DNA from: Rathayibacter rhapontici
GTDB taxonomy: Bacteria; Actinomycetota; Actinomycetes; Actinomycetales; Microbacteriaceae
Reading direction: 5' to 3'
NCBI RefSeq assembly: GCF_001995175.1
Contig: NZ_MUKN01000007.1
Span: 1 to 64,000, forward strand
Length of the DNA stretch: 64,000 nt
Shown here in pieces: positions 38,379 to 46,664 of the stretch. The position numbers and the translations under genes are program-made. Numbering within the stretch: position 1 is the stretch's first letter; every line of letters starts with the position of its first letter. The notes below the pieces were generated by a model, which worked only from the letters and a program-made list of their open reading frames with translations, made no database searches and was not told the DNA's origin.

Positions 38379-38439
38379 CGAGGGAACCCGCGGGGCGAGC
38401 GGAGCGTGTCCGCCTCGTCGCACCCTACGGGTTCCCTCG
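38379..38439 (-). terminator. Hairpin between mtlA and mtlF
   Basis: CGAGGGAACCCG (38379-38390) and CGGGTTCCCTCG (38428-38439) pair perfectly, and the loop can fold further. It lies 27 bases after the mtlA stop and may set a lower level of mtlF and mtlD message or protect the mtlA message. Confidence 0.65.
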
Positions 38440-38465
38440 TCGTGCTTACTGGATGGCCGCTCGGG

Positions 38466-40028
38466 CTACTGGCCGTGCTGCTCGCGGACCAGGGAGACGA
38501 CCTCGTCGTACTTCGGGCTGTTCATGAAGTTGTCGACGGAGACGTGGATCGCGCCGGGCGTGCGCTGGCGTGCGCGCTCGGTCAGCTCGGCCTGGGTGAT
38601 GACCAGGTCGACGTCGTCCTCGAGGGCCGCGATCGCCTTGTTGGTGACCGTGACGTCCTCGAAGCCCGCCTTCTTCATCTTGTTGCGCAGGACGGAGGCG
38701 CCCATGGCGGACGATCCCATCCCGGCGTCGCAGGCGAACACGATGTTCCGGACCTGAGTCGCGGTCGCGGTGGCACCGGCGACGGAGGCGCCGCTGGAGT
38801 CCTGCGGGGTGTTGGCTCCGCCGGCGTTGATGAGCGAGCCGACGGCGCTGTCCTTGCCCTTGTTGGCCTGGTTCGCGGCGACGGCGGCGGCGAGCTTGTC
38901 GTCCCCCTCCTGCGCTGCGGCGAGGTCGCTCTTGCGGCCGGCCCGGATGATCACCGAGGCGACGGCGAACGAGACGGCGGCCGCGAGGATGACCGACAGG
39001 ATCACGCCGATGAAGCTGTCGTTCGCGGTCTGCAGGAGCACCGCGATGATCGAGCCGGGCGAGGCCGGGGCGCGCAGGCCCGAGTTGAAGGCGACGTTGG
39101 TGGCGACACCGGTCGCGCCGCCCAGGATGACGGCGGCGAGGAGGGCCGGCTTCATCAGCACGTACGGGAAGTAGATCTCGTGGATGCCGCCGATGAAGTG
39201 GATGACCGCGGCGCCGGGAGCGGAGGCGCGGGCGGCGCCGACTCCGAAGATCGCGAAGGCGAGGAGCACGCCCAGGCCGGGGCCGGGGTTCGCCTCGAGG
39301 AGGAAGAGGAAGGACTTGCCGGTCTCCTCCGCCTGCTGCACACCGAGCGGGGTGAGCACGCCGTGGTTGATCGCGTTGTTGAGGAACAGGATCTTGGCGG
39401 GCTCGATGAAGAGGCTCGTCAGCGGGAGCAGGCCCGCGCCGACCAGCCACTCGACGCCGGCACCGAGGATCGCGGAGAGGCCCTCGACGAGCGGGGCGAC
39501 ACCGGCGAACGCGACGAGCGCCAGCAGGAGGCCGAGGATCCCGGCCGAGAAGTTGTTGACGAGCATCTCGAAGCCGGGCTTGATCTTGCCGTCCCAGAGC
39601 GAGTCGACCTTCTTCATGAGCCACGCCGAGAGCGGGCCCATGATCATGGCGCCGATGAACATCGGGATGCCGGCGCCGACGATGACGCCCATGGTCGCGA
39701 TCGTGCCGACCACGCCGCCACGCGCGCCGTAGACCATGCGGCCACCGGTGTTCGCGATGAGCAGCGGGAGCAGGTAGGTGATCATCGGGCCGACGAGGCC
39801 GGTGTTCACGACGTCGGGGTCGCTGCTCCAGCCGCCGAACTGCTGGACCCAGGTGGCGTCGACGCCGAGCAGCGGGAGCCACCCGGTCTCGATGAAGAGG
39901 GCCGTGATGAAGCCCCAGGCGATGAAGGCCGCGATGTTCGGCATGACCATCCCCGAGAGGAAGGTGCCGAAACGCTGGACGTGGACGCGCGCTCCACCGC
40001 GCGTCGACGTCGCTGACGTCGTTGTCAT
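38466..40028 (-). CDS. mtlA: PTS mannitol-specific EIICB component
   Basis: 520 aa. Residues about 25-350 form the EIIC membrane domain (FLSGMVMPNIAAFIAWGFITALF; GGIHEIYFPYVLMKP, with the substrate-site Glu). A Ser/Ala/Lys linker leads to EIIB from about 425, with phosphocysteine Cys433 in VFACDAGMGSSAMGAS. It imports mannitol as mannitol-1-phosphate. There is no fused EIIA; mtlF supplies it. Confidence 0.97.
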   Translation of the reverse strand: MTTTSATSTRGGARVHVQRFGTFLSGMVMPNIAAFIAWGFITALFIETGWLPLLGVDATWVQQFGGWSSDPDVVNTGLVGPMITYLLPLLIANTGGRMVYGARGGVVGTIATMGVIVGAGIPMFIGAMIMGPLSAWLMKKVDSLWDGKIKPGFEMLVNNFSAGILGLLLALVAFAGVAPLVEGLSAILGAGVEWLVGAGLLPLTSLFIEPAKILFLNNAINHGVLTPLGVQQAEETGKSFLFLLEANPGPGLGVLLAFAIFGVGAARASAPGAAVIHFIGGIHEIYFPYVLMKPALLAAVILGGATGVATNVAFNSGLRAPASPGSIIAVLLQTANDSFIGVILSVILAAAVSFAVASVIIRAGRKSDLAAAQEGDDKLAAAVAANQANKGKDSAVGSLINAGGANTPQDSSGASVAGATATATQVRNIVFACDAGMGSSAMGASVLRNKMKKAGFEDVTVTNKAIAALEDDVDLVITQAELTERARQRTPGAIHVSVDNFMNSPKYDEVVSLVREQHGQ

Positions 40029-40103
40029 GTGGTGTTCTCCGATTCTTGGTGCGGGGTCCCGGTCGTTCCTGAGGCGGCCGGGTCCCTGCGGGCGGGTCGT
40101 GAT

Positions 40104-40168
40104 GAGGGGTGGTGCGAGGGGGGTGGTGCTGGGGGGTGGTGCGTTGCGGGCGGCCGGGGGCCGGGGAT
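40104..40168 (+). other. G-rich tract between ptsI and mtlA
   Basis: Three direct copies of GRGGGGTGGTGC-like sequence at 40104-40142 are followed by more G runs. Plus-strand runs of four to six G separated by short loops could form a G-quadruplex. The gap (40029-40167) holds no other signal except GC-rich dyads. Confidence 0.5.
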
Positions 40169-41859
40169 CAGGAGGCGGCGATCGCCTCGGTGACGGCGGA
40201 CCGCGCCGCTGCGGCGCTGTCCGTCGAGAGGGCGAGCTCGGCGAACCGCTTCGCGTCCTCGAGGGTGTGCTCGGCCAGCTCGGCGCGCACGTCGGCGAGA
40301 GCCGACGGCGACATCGAGAGGGACGTCGCGCCGAGGCCCACGAGGACCACGGCGAGCAGGGGGTCGGCGGCGGCCTCGCCGCAGATGCCGACGGGCTTGC
40401 CCAGTGCGGCTCCCGCGCGCCCGACCTCGCCGACGAGGCGGAGGACGGCCGGGTGCCACGGGTCCTGGTAGGCCGAGACGGTGCCCAGCATCCGGTCGGC
40501 GGCCAGCGTGTACTGGGTGAGGTCGTTGGTGCCGATGGAGGCGAAGTCCGCGACTCCGAGGATCCGGTCGGCGAGCAGGGCGGAGGAGGGGACCTCGACC
40601 ATCACGCCCGCGGTGCGGATGCCGAGCTCCCGAGCCATCGACGTGAAGTAGCGGGTCTCGTCGACGGTCGCGACCATCGGCGCCATGACCCAGAGGTCGG
40701 CGTCGGTCGCGGCGTCGGCCTGCGCGAGCGCCGTGAGCTGGTCGCGGAGGATCTGCTCGCTGGCGCGGAGCGCGCGCAGTCCGCGGAGCCCCAGGGCGGG
40801 GTTCTCCTCGTGGTCGTCGTTGAGGAAGCTCAGCGGCTTGTCGGCGCCGGCGTCGAGCGCGCGGACGACGACCTTCCTGCCGGGGAACGCGGCCAGCAGG
40901 CGGGTGTACTGCTCGGCCTGGTCGGCGACGGTCGGCGCCTCCTTGGCGTCGAGGAAGAGGAACTCGGTGCGGAACAGCCCCACGCCCTCCGCGCCGAGCT
41001 CGACCGCTCCCTGCGCTCCGTCGGCCGAGCCGAGGTTGGCGAGCAGCGGCACGGCGTGGCCGTCGGACAGCGCGCCGGGGACGACCGGAGCGGCGAGGCG
41101 CTCGGCGCGCTCGGTGATCGCGGCCTTCGCCTCGGTGATCTCGGCGTCCGAGGGATTCACCGTGACGACGCCGGTGGTCGCGTCGAGGATCACGAGCTGT
41201 CCGTCGCGCAGATCGAGCGCTCCGGTGGTGCCCACGATGGCGGTGATCGACTTCTCGCGAGCGAGGATCGCGGTGTGCGACGTGGGGCCGCCGTCGCTCG
41301 TGACGAGTCCGAGGACCTTGTCGAGGTCCAGCAGAGCGGTGTCGGCCGGTGCGAGATCGCGGGCGACGAGCACGAAGGGCTCGTCCGACTCGGGCACGCC
41401 GGGGGCGGCCACTCCGCGCAGGTGGGCCACGACGCGCTGCGAGACGTCGTCGAGGTCGGTCGCGCGCTCGGCCATGTAGCCGCCCATCGCCACCAGCAGA
41501 TCGCGGAAGCCCGCGAACGCCTCGTGCACCGCACGCTCCGCGGTCTTGCCGTTCGCGATGCGCGCCTTGACGTCGTCGGCGAGCGACGGATCCTCCGCCA
41601 TCAGCGCCTGCGCGTCGAGCACGTCCTTGGCCGAGCCGCCGGCCCGCTCACCGCGATGGCGGATGGTCGCGGCGGTCGCCGACAGCGACGACACGGCGCG
41701 CTCCTCCTCCTGGACGGGCGTGCGGGTGCTCGCGACGTCCTCCGGCTCGGGCAGCGGCTCGGGCATGCGCAGGACCGGCCCGAGGGCGAGCCCGCGACCG
41801 ACTCCGGTGCCCTGGAGCTTCGCGGAGGCGTAGGCGGTGTGAGGAGTGGACAGCGTCAT
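40168..41859 (-). CDS. ptsI: PTS enzyme I (phosphoenolpyruvate-protein phosphotransferase)
   Basis: 563 aa. It autophosphorylates from PEP on His195 (SDGGPTSHTAILAREKS) and then phosphorylates HPr. The PEP-binding barrel has GVGLFRTEFLFLD, FASIGTNDLTQYTLAADR and GICGEAAADPLL. It is the general PTS enzyme encoded inside a sugar-specific cluster, between ptsH and mtlA. Confidence 0.97.
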   Translation of the reverse strand: MTLSTPHTAYASAKLQGTGVGRGLALGPVLRMPEPLPEPEDVASTRTPVQEEERAVSSLSATAATIRHRGERAGGSAKDVLDAQALMAEDPSLADDVKARIANGKTAERAVHEAFAGFRDLLVAMGGYMAERATDLDDVSQRVVAHLRGVAAPGVPESDEPFVLVARDLAPADTALLDLDKVLGLVTSDGGPTSHTAILAREKSITAIVGTTGALDLRDGQLVILDATTGVVTVNPSDAEITEAKAAITERAERLAAPVVPGALSDGHAVPLLANLGSADGAQGAVELGAEGVGLFRTEFLFLDAKEAPTVADQAEQYTRLLAAFPGRKVVVRALDAGADKPLSFLNDDHEENPALGLRGLRALRASEQILRDQLTALAQADAATDADLWVMAPMVATVDETRYFTSMARELGIRTAGVMVEVPSSALLADRILGVADFASIGTNDLTQYTLAADRMLGTVSAYQDPWHPAVLRLVGEVGRAGAALGKPVGICGEAAADPLLAVVLVGLGATSLSMSPSALADVRAELAEHTLEDAKRFAELALSTDSAAAARSAVTEAIAAS

Positions 41860-41961
41860 GAGTGCTCGGTTCCTGTCGTGCTCTCGTCGGTGAGAGAGCG
41901 GGGGTGATCGAGTGGGGGTGAGAGCGTCCGCATCGGGGTGTCCGACTCAGGAGGGGGAGAA

Positions 41962-42078
41962 GCGACCCATTGAGGGTCGCCGTCACGATCCGCGGCCTTC
42001 CGCGGCTACCGGCGCTTGTGAGCGCCGCGCTGCCGCGTTTCTTTCACGGGATCACGACGCCGTCAGGCGTCGTGATCC
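41962..42078 (-). terminator. Hairpins between ptsH and ptsI
   Basis: The strongest is GGATCACGACGCC (42049-42061) with its exact inverted copy (42066-42078), overlapping the last codons and stop of ptsH. Further dyads are GGCGCT-TGTG-AGCGCC near 42011-42026 and GCGACCC-ATTGA-GGGTCGC (41962-41980). They could keep HPr message above EI message. Confidence 0.6.
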
Positions 42079-42329
42079 GTCGAAAGGAACGTGGCCAGCT
42101 CGTCGAGGACGGCCTGCTCGTTGTCGCCCTCGACGGAGAGGACGAGGTCGTCGCCGTGCTCGATGCCGAGCGAGATGATGCCGAGGATCGACGCGGCGTT
42201 GACCGCGGTGGCGTCGCCCTTCTTCACGAGGACCTTCTGACCCGACTTCGCCGCGGCCTGGCTGAAGAGCGAGGCGGGGCGGGCGTGGAGGCCCTTCGAC
42301 GATGCGACCTGAACAGTGCGCTCGACCAT
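42063..42329 (-). CDS. ptsH: PTS phosphocarrier protein HPr
   Basis: 88 aa. It carries phosphate on His15 (SSKGLHARPASLF) from EI to EIIA proteins. The region NAASILGIISLGI includes the residue that corresponds to the regulatory Ser of Firmicutes HPr; whether it is used here is unknown. AAGGAGAAAC precedes the ATG. Confidence 0.97.
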   Translation of the reverse strand: MVERTVQVASSKGLHARPASLFSQAAAKSGQKVLVKKGDATAVNAASILGIISLGIEHGDDLVLSVEGDNEQAVLDELATFLSTDHDA

Positions 42330-42365
42330 GAACGTTTCTCCTTGGGATCTGCAGCGGTGGCTGCG

Positions 42366-42752
42366 TCAGTGGTGGCCGGCGTCGGGCTCGGCGCCCGGTG
42401 CCGGTCGGACGGAGGGATCCCCGTCCGCGCCCGCTCCGACCGCGCGAGCGGCGAAGAGGACGGGAAGGGTGTCGAGCACGGTGTCGGCACCGTGCACTCC
42501 GAAGACGTCGTGCGGGAGGAGGGCGGCCGCGGCTCCGACTCGCTCCGCGCGCTGGCGGAGTCCGTCGAACTGCGACTCGAGGTGCGGACCCACCAGGAGG
42601 ACGTCGGCCTCCGGGAGGGAGTCCGCGAGACCGGTGAGGGTCTCCGACCGGAACGAGGCGTCCATGCCCCGCTCCTTCGCGCCCGCTCGCAAGCGGTGCG
42701 CCAGGAACGTGCTCGACGCTCCCGCACCGCAGACGATCAGGATCTTCCGCAC
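42366..42752 (-). CDS. Stand-alone PTS EIIB component (lactose/cellobiose-like)
   Basis: 128 aa. The start RKILIVCGAGASSTFLAHRLRAGA holds the phospho-Cys8 in a P-loop-like turn, as in EIIB of the lactose/cellobiose/chitobiose family. The last 20 residues are a Gly/Ala/Pro/Asp tail. GTG 42752 has a GAGGAGG site. First gene of the minus-strand PTS operon. No matching EIIC or EIIA is present here, and MtlA has its own EIIB, so its partner is unclear. A regulatory role toward the PRD regulator next door is possible. Confidence 0.8.
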   Translation of the reverse strand: MRKILIVCGAGASSTFLAHRLRAGAKERGMDASFRSETLTGLADSLPEADVLLVGPHLESQFDGLRQRAERVGAAAALLPHDVFGVHGADTVLDTLPVLFAARAVGAGADGDPSVRPAPGAEPDAGHH

Positions 42753-42795
42753 GTGATCCGCCTCCTCGCGCCCGTGTCGTACTTCAGTGAATCAT

Positions 42796-42848
42796 CCCCG
42801 TACGGGGGCGGAAGGCTCCAGCAGAGAATCTTCCGCGGGGCCGGAAGA
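42796..42848. promoter_or_regulatory. Two palindromes in the divergent PTS promoter region
   Basis: CCCCGTACGGGG (42796-42807) is a perfect 12-bp palindrome. TCTTCCG (42829-42835) and CGGAAGA (42842-42848) are inverted copies around six bases. The 248-base gap 42753-43000 must hold promoters for both the PTS operon and the regulator. No clear -35/-10 pair was assigned. Confidence 0.4.
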
Positions 42849-43000
42849 GCGCTTCCACGGCGTCGGCGCGGGGATTTCCGGGGCCGCCCCCGAGATGGTT
42901 GACTGCGAGGACCGACGACTCGCCGACCTCGCGACGAGCGGGCCCGCGGCGGGGCGGAAGCGCTCTCCGAGATCCCCCTTCGCGCCTGGAGCCCCCCTGG

Positions 43001-44920
43001 ATGCCTGACAACCGCGAACGCCTGCTGGAGTACCTCTCCCGCGCGGACGGCTGGGTGACGGCGCACGAGCTGGCCGACCGGCTCGGGGTGACGACCCGAA
43101 GCGTCCGCAGCTACGTCACCGCGGTCAAGAACCAGGCCGCGCCGCTCGAGCCGGTCGAGTCCTCCGCCAACGGCTACCGTCTCGCCCGCGACGTCTACGC
43201 GGCCTTCCTCGAGGCGCAGCGCAGCCGCGACACCGAGCCCGACACTCCGCGCGACCGCCTCTACGCCGTCGTCCGCCGCCTGGTCGACTCCGACGACGGG
43301 CTCGACCTGTTCGCCCTCGCCGAGGACCTCTCGGTCAGCGAGTCGACGGTGGAGGCGGATCTGCGCCGGGTGAAGTCCCTCGCCGACGAGGCCGGCCTCG
43401 CCCTCGCCCGCACCGGATCCTCCGTCCGCCTCGAGGGCAGCGAGGAGGCCCGGCGCCGTCTCATCTCGCGCATGTTCCGCGACGAGAGCGCCCAGGGCGT
43501 CTTCACCCTCGACGACGTGCAGCGCGAGTTCGCCTCCCCCGGCCTCGGCGCCTTCAAGACGGAGCTGCTCGCAGCGCTCGAGGCGCGCGGCTACTACATC
43601 AACGACTACGGCGTGAACAGCGTGCTGCTGCACATCGCCATCGCCGTCGACCGGGTGGCGCGCGGCATCGGCGATCCCTCCGGCTCCCGCCCCTCCCCCG
43701 GCCGGCACGGCGAGCTGGCGGTCCTCCTGGCCGACCTCGTCGAGCGCCACTTCGCCACGCGGCTGACCGACGCGGAGCTCGCGCAGCTCGCGATCCTGAT
43801 GACCACCCGCGTCGCCACTCCCGGCCAGAACGAGCCGGTCGCCGCCGTCGTCGAGAACTACGTCGACCCGGAGGACCTCGCCGTCGTCCGCGCGCTCGTC
43901 GCCGACGTCAACCGCGAGTACCTCGTCGATCTCGACGACGAGGGCTTCATCGTGCGCCTGGCGCTGCACGTGCGGAACCTGATCGCGCGGGCGTCGGAGG
44001 GCGGCTACTCCCGCAACCCGCTGACCCGCTCGATCAAGACCAGCTTCCCGATGACGTACGAGATCGCCGTCTTCCTCGCCTCGGGCCTCCAGCGTCGCCG
44101 CGGGATCCTCGTCAACGAGGACGAGATCGCCTACATCGCTCTGCACGTCGGCTCGTTCCTCGAGCGCGTCTCGCGGCGCGAGGAGCGGCTGTCCTGCGTC
44201 ATCGTCTGCCCCAACTACTACGACCTCGCGCACATGCTGCGGCTCCGGGTCGAGCGCTCACTCGGCACCGAGGTGGAGGTGCGGTCGCTGATCACCCGGA
44301 GCGACGTCGACTGGGACCGCCTGACCGCCGATCTCGTGATCACCACGATCGACGAGCGGCCGTACGCCGACGACGTCGTGGTGGTGCAGCCGTTCCTGAC
44401 CGATCACGACGTGGAGGCGGTGCGCCGGGCGATCGCCCGCGTGCGCCGTCATCGCCGCCGGGCGCAGATCAAGGACGAGCTGCTGCAGTTCTTCGACGAG
44501 TCGCTCTTCTTCCGCAACCTCCACGCGCGCGACGAGTCGGCCATGATCCGGCTCCTCGGCGAGCGGATGACCGAGCAGGGCATCATCGACGACGCCTACG
44601 TCGAAGGCGCGATCGAGCGCGAGCGGATGAGCTCCACGGCCTTCACCGACAACCTCGCAGTGCCGCACGCCATGGCGATGAGCGCACGGCGCACCTCGAT
44701 CGCCATCGTCGTGAACGACGTGCCCATGCAGTGGGGCGAGCAGAGGGTGAACGTCATCGCCATGATCGCGTTCGCCTCGGCGGGCCGCAGCACCTTCCAG
44801 TCGGTCTTCGACCAGTTCGTCGAGGTCTTCTCGGAGCGCGCGGAGGTGCAGCGCCTCATCCGCCGCTCCACCGACTTCGGCGCCTTCATCGAAGAACTCG
44901 TCCGCGTCTTCGACAGCTGA
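43001..44920 (+). CDS. mtlR: PRD-containing PTS regulator, MtlR/ManR-like transcriptional activator
   Basis: 639 aa. Order: HTH (residues about 5-60, WVTAHELADRLGVTTRSVRSYV), a second HTH-like segment (VSESTVEADLRRVKSL), PRD1 (about 185-290), PRD2 (about 295-395, with HVRNLIARA and YIALHVGSF), an EIIB-like domain (VIVCPNYYD) and a C-terminal EIIA domain with His556 (NLAVPHAMAMS). Such proteins activate PTS operons when phosphorylated by HPr and relieved by EIIs. It is divergent from the mannitol PTS genes. ATG 43001 follows GGAG; the symbol is by context. Confidence 0.88.
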   Translation: MPDNRERLLEYLSRADGWVTAHELADRLGVTTRSVRSYVTAVKNQAAPLEPVESSANGYRLARDVYAAFLEAQRSRDTEPDTPRDRLYAVVRRLVDSDDGLDLFALAEDLSVSESTVEADLRRVKSLADEAGLALARTGSSVRLEGSEEARRRLISRMFRDESAQGVFTLDDVQREFASPGLGAFKTELLAALEARGYYINDYGVNSVLLHIAIAVDRVARGIGDPSGSRPSPGRHGELAVLLADLVERHFATRLTDAELAQLAILMTTRVATPGQNEPVAAVVENYVDPEDLAVVRALVADVNREYLVDLDDEGFIVRLALHVRNLIARASEGGYSRNPLTRSIKTSFPMTYEIAVFLASGLQRRRGILVNEDEIAYIALHVGSFLERVSRREERLSCVIVCPNYYDLAHMLRLRVERSLGTEVEVRSLITRSDVDWDRLTADLVITTIDERPYADDVVVVQPFLTDHDVEAVRRAIARVRRHRRRAQIKDELLQFFDESLFFRNLHARDESAMIRLLGERMTEQGIIDDAYVEGAIERERMSSTAFTDNLAVPHAMAMSARRTSIAIVVNDVPMQWGEQRVNVIAMIAFASAGRSTFQSVFDQFVEVFSERAEVQRLIRRSTDFGAFIEELVRVFDS

Positions 44921-45015
44921 CCCCCCTCCGCTGGCCTTCCGGAGGGGATCGGGCTCGAGACAGGATCGGCTCCGGGTCCCCTTCAGAAGAAGGATCCCCT
45001 CCTGAACTCGAGGAG

Positions 45016-45106
45016 CGGGTAGGGTGCCTCGTCGCGGCTCCTGGCTCGGGTCTGGCGGGAGCGCCGCAGGCGCTCAGGAGGGAGCAGTGACGAGGCACCC
45101 CACCCG
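45016..45106. repeat. Nested inverted repeat between the PTS regulator and map
   Basis: Outer arms 45016-45033 and 45089-45106 match at 17 of 18 positions. Inside, CTCCTG pairs with CAGGAG, and GAGCGCC-GCA-GGCGCTC forms the tip. It lies in a 267-base convergent gap and could be a two-way terminator or a small repeated element. The rest of the gap has no gene. Confidence 0.6.
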
Positions 45107-45187
45107 ATCCGGTCACCGCTCAGCGCCGCCGCCGCGCGGACCGTCAACGGGTCGGACGCTCTGTGGCGGCGCTCTCGACCGAGAGAC

Positions 45188-46033
45188 TCAGGCGATCGGC
45201 GTCGGCACGATCCCGTACGGAGCGAGCCCGGCGGCTCCCCCGTCGGCGAGCGTCGTCACCCAGATCCCGTCGCGGTGGACCGCCACGGAGTGCTCCCAGT
45301 GCGCTGCCATGCTGCCGTCGACGGTGGCCACGGTCCACTCGTCCTCGAGGACCGAGGTCTCGGCGCTGCCGGCCGTGACCATCGGCTCGATCGCGACGAC
45401 GAGTCCGGGCTTCACCTCGGGCCCGCGCTGGCGCACCCGGTAGTTGAACACGGGCGGAGCCTCGTGCATCGTGCGGCCGATCCCGTGGCCGATGTAGTCG
45501 GTCAGGATCCCGTAGACGCGCCCCGACTTCTCGGCCTCGTCCTCGATGTACTCCTCGATCGCCGCACCGACCTCGTTGAGGTGCCGAGCGGACGAGAGGG
45601 CGGCGATCCCCCGCCAGAGGGATCCCTCGGTGACCCGGGACAGCTCCTCTCGGGCCGCGACCTCGTCGGGGCGCGACGGATCGGCCAGCACCAGGGTCAT
45701 CGCCGAGTCGCCGTTCCAGCCGTCGATCTCGGCACCGCTGTCGATCGAGACGATGTCACCGGGAGCCAGGACGCGGCCTCCGGGGATGCCGTGCACGACC
45801 TCCTCGTTCACCGAGGCGCAGACCGTGTGCCGGTAGCCCGGCACCAGCTTGAAGTTCGAGTGCCCGCCGAGCGCCACCATCGCCGCTTCGGCGACCGCGT
45901 CGAGCTCGAGCGTCGTGACGCCCGGACGGATCGCGGCGCGCACGGCGTCGAGCGACGCGGCGGTCGCGAGACCGGGAGCGATCATCGACCGCAGCTGAGC
46001 GGGTGTCTTGTACAGGGAGGAGCGGAAGCCCAC
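45188..46033 (-). CDS. map: Methionine aminopeptidase, type I
   Basis: 281 aa, removes N-terminal Met from new proteins. Metal ligands are visible in SIDSGAEIDGWNGDSAMT (two Asp), GHGIGRTMHEAP (His), VVAIEPM (Glu) and AAHWEHSVAV (Glu). It is the last gene of secY-adk-map, 4 bases after adk. Confidence 0.97.
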   Translation of the reverse strand: MGFRSSLYKTPAQLRSMIAPGLATAASLDAVRAAIRPGVTTLELDAVAEAAMVALGGHSNFKLVPGYRHTVCASVNEEVVHGIPGGRVLAPGDIVSIDSGAEIDGWNGDSAMTLVLADPSRPDEVAAREELSRVTEGSLWRGIAALSSARHLNEVGAAIEEYIEDEAEKSGRVYGILTDYIGHGIGRTMHEAPPVFNYRVRQRGPEVKPGLVVAIEPMVTAGSAETSVLEDEWTVATVDGSMAAHWEHSVAVHRDGIWVTTLADGGAAGLAPYGIVPTPIA

Positions 46034-46037
46034 GGCG

Positions 46038-46664
46038 TCAGGCGGCCGACGGGTCGTCGACCAGACGGCCCACGCGGTGGCCCTCGAGCGCGACGACGAT
46101 GCGGTCGGTGACCTCCTCGACCGGCCCGAGGCCGTCGACGATCACGACGAGCCCGCGGCCCGCGTAGACGTCGATCAGCGGAGCGGTCTGCTCCTCGTAC
46201 AGGGCGAGGCGGCGACGGATGACGTCCTCCGTGTCGTCGCTGCGCTCCTGCTCGAGCGAGCGCTTGAGCAGTCGCGAGACGACCTCGTCCGGGTCGGCGG
46301 TGAGCTGCACGACGGCGTCGAGGCTGTTGCCGTCGGCGGCGAGGATGCGGTCGAGCTCGTCGACCTGCTCCGTGGTGCGCGGGTAGCCGTCGAGCAGGAA
46401 GCCCGTCGAGACGTCCGCCTCCTGGAGCCGGTCGTGCACGATCGCGTTCGTCAGCTCGTCCGGGACGTAGCGCCCCGCGTCGAGGAACGCCTTCGCCTGG
46501 AGGCCCAGCTCGGTCTCGTTCGCGACGTTCATCCGGAAGATGTCGCCGGTCGAGATCGCCGGGACGCTCAGGATCTCGGAGAGCCGTGAGGCCTGGGTCC
46601 CCTTGCCGGCGCCGGGAGGGCCGATCAGCAGGAGACGGAAGCCCACCACCGGGGTCGAGGTCAT
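46038..46664 (-). CDS. adk: Adenylate kinase
   Basis: 208 aa. The P-loop is LLIGPPGAGKGTQA, with STGDIFRMNV and LLDGYPRTTEQVD, and a short lid (the zinc-less form). It balances AMP, ADP and ATP. ATG 46664 overlaps the secY stop (ATGA). The open frame that extends into secY is not coding. Confidence 0.97.
   Translation of the reverse strand: MTSTPVVGFRLLLIGPPGAGKGTQASRLSEILSVPAISTGDIFRMNVANETELGLQAKAFLDAGRYVPDELTNAIVHDRLQEADVSTGFLLDGYPRTTEQVDELDRILAADGNSLDAVVQLTADPDEVVSRLLKRSLEQERSDDTEDVIRRRLALYEEQTAPLIDVYAGRGLVVIVDGLGPVEEVTDRIVVALEGHRVGRLVDDPSAA

Noticed and set aside
44921-45187. A coding gene in the gap between the PTS regulator and map
   Set aside because: Open frames here are short, lack ribosome binding sites and cross the nested inverted repeat.
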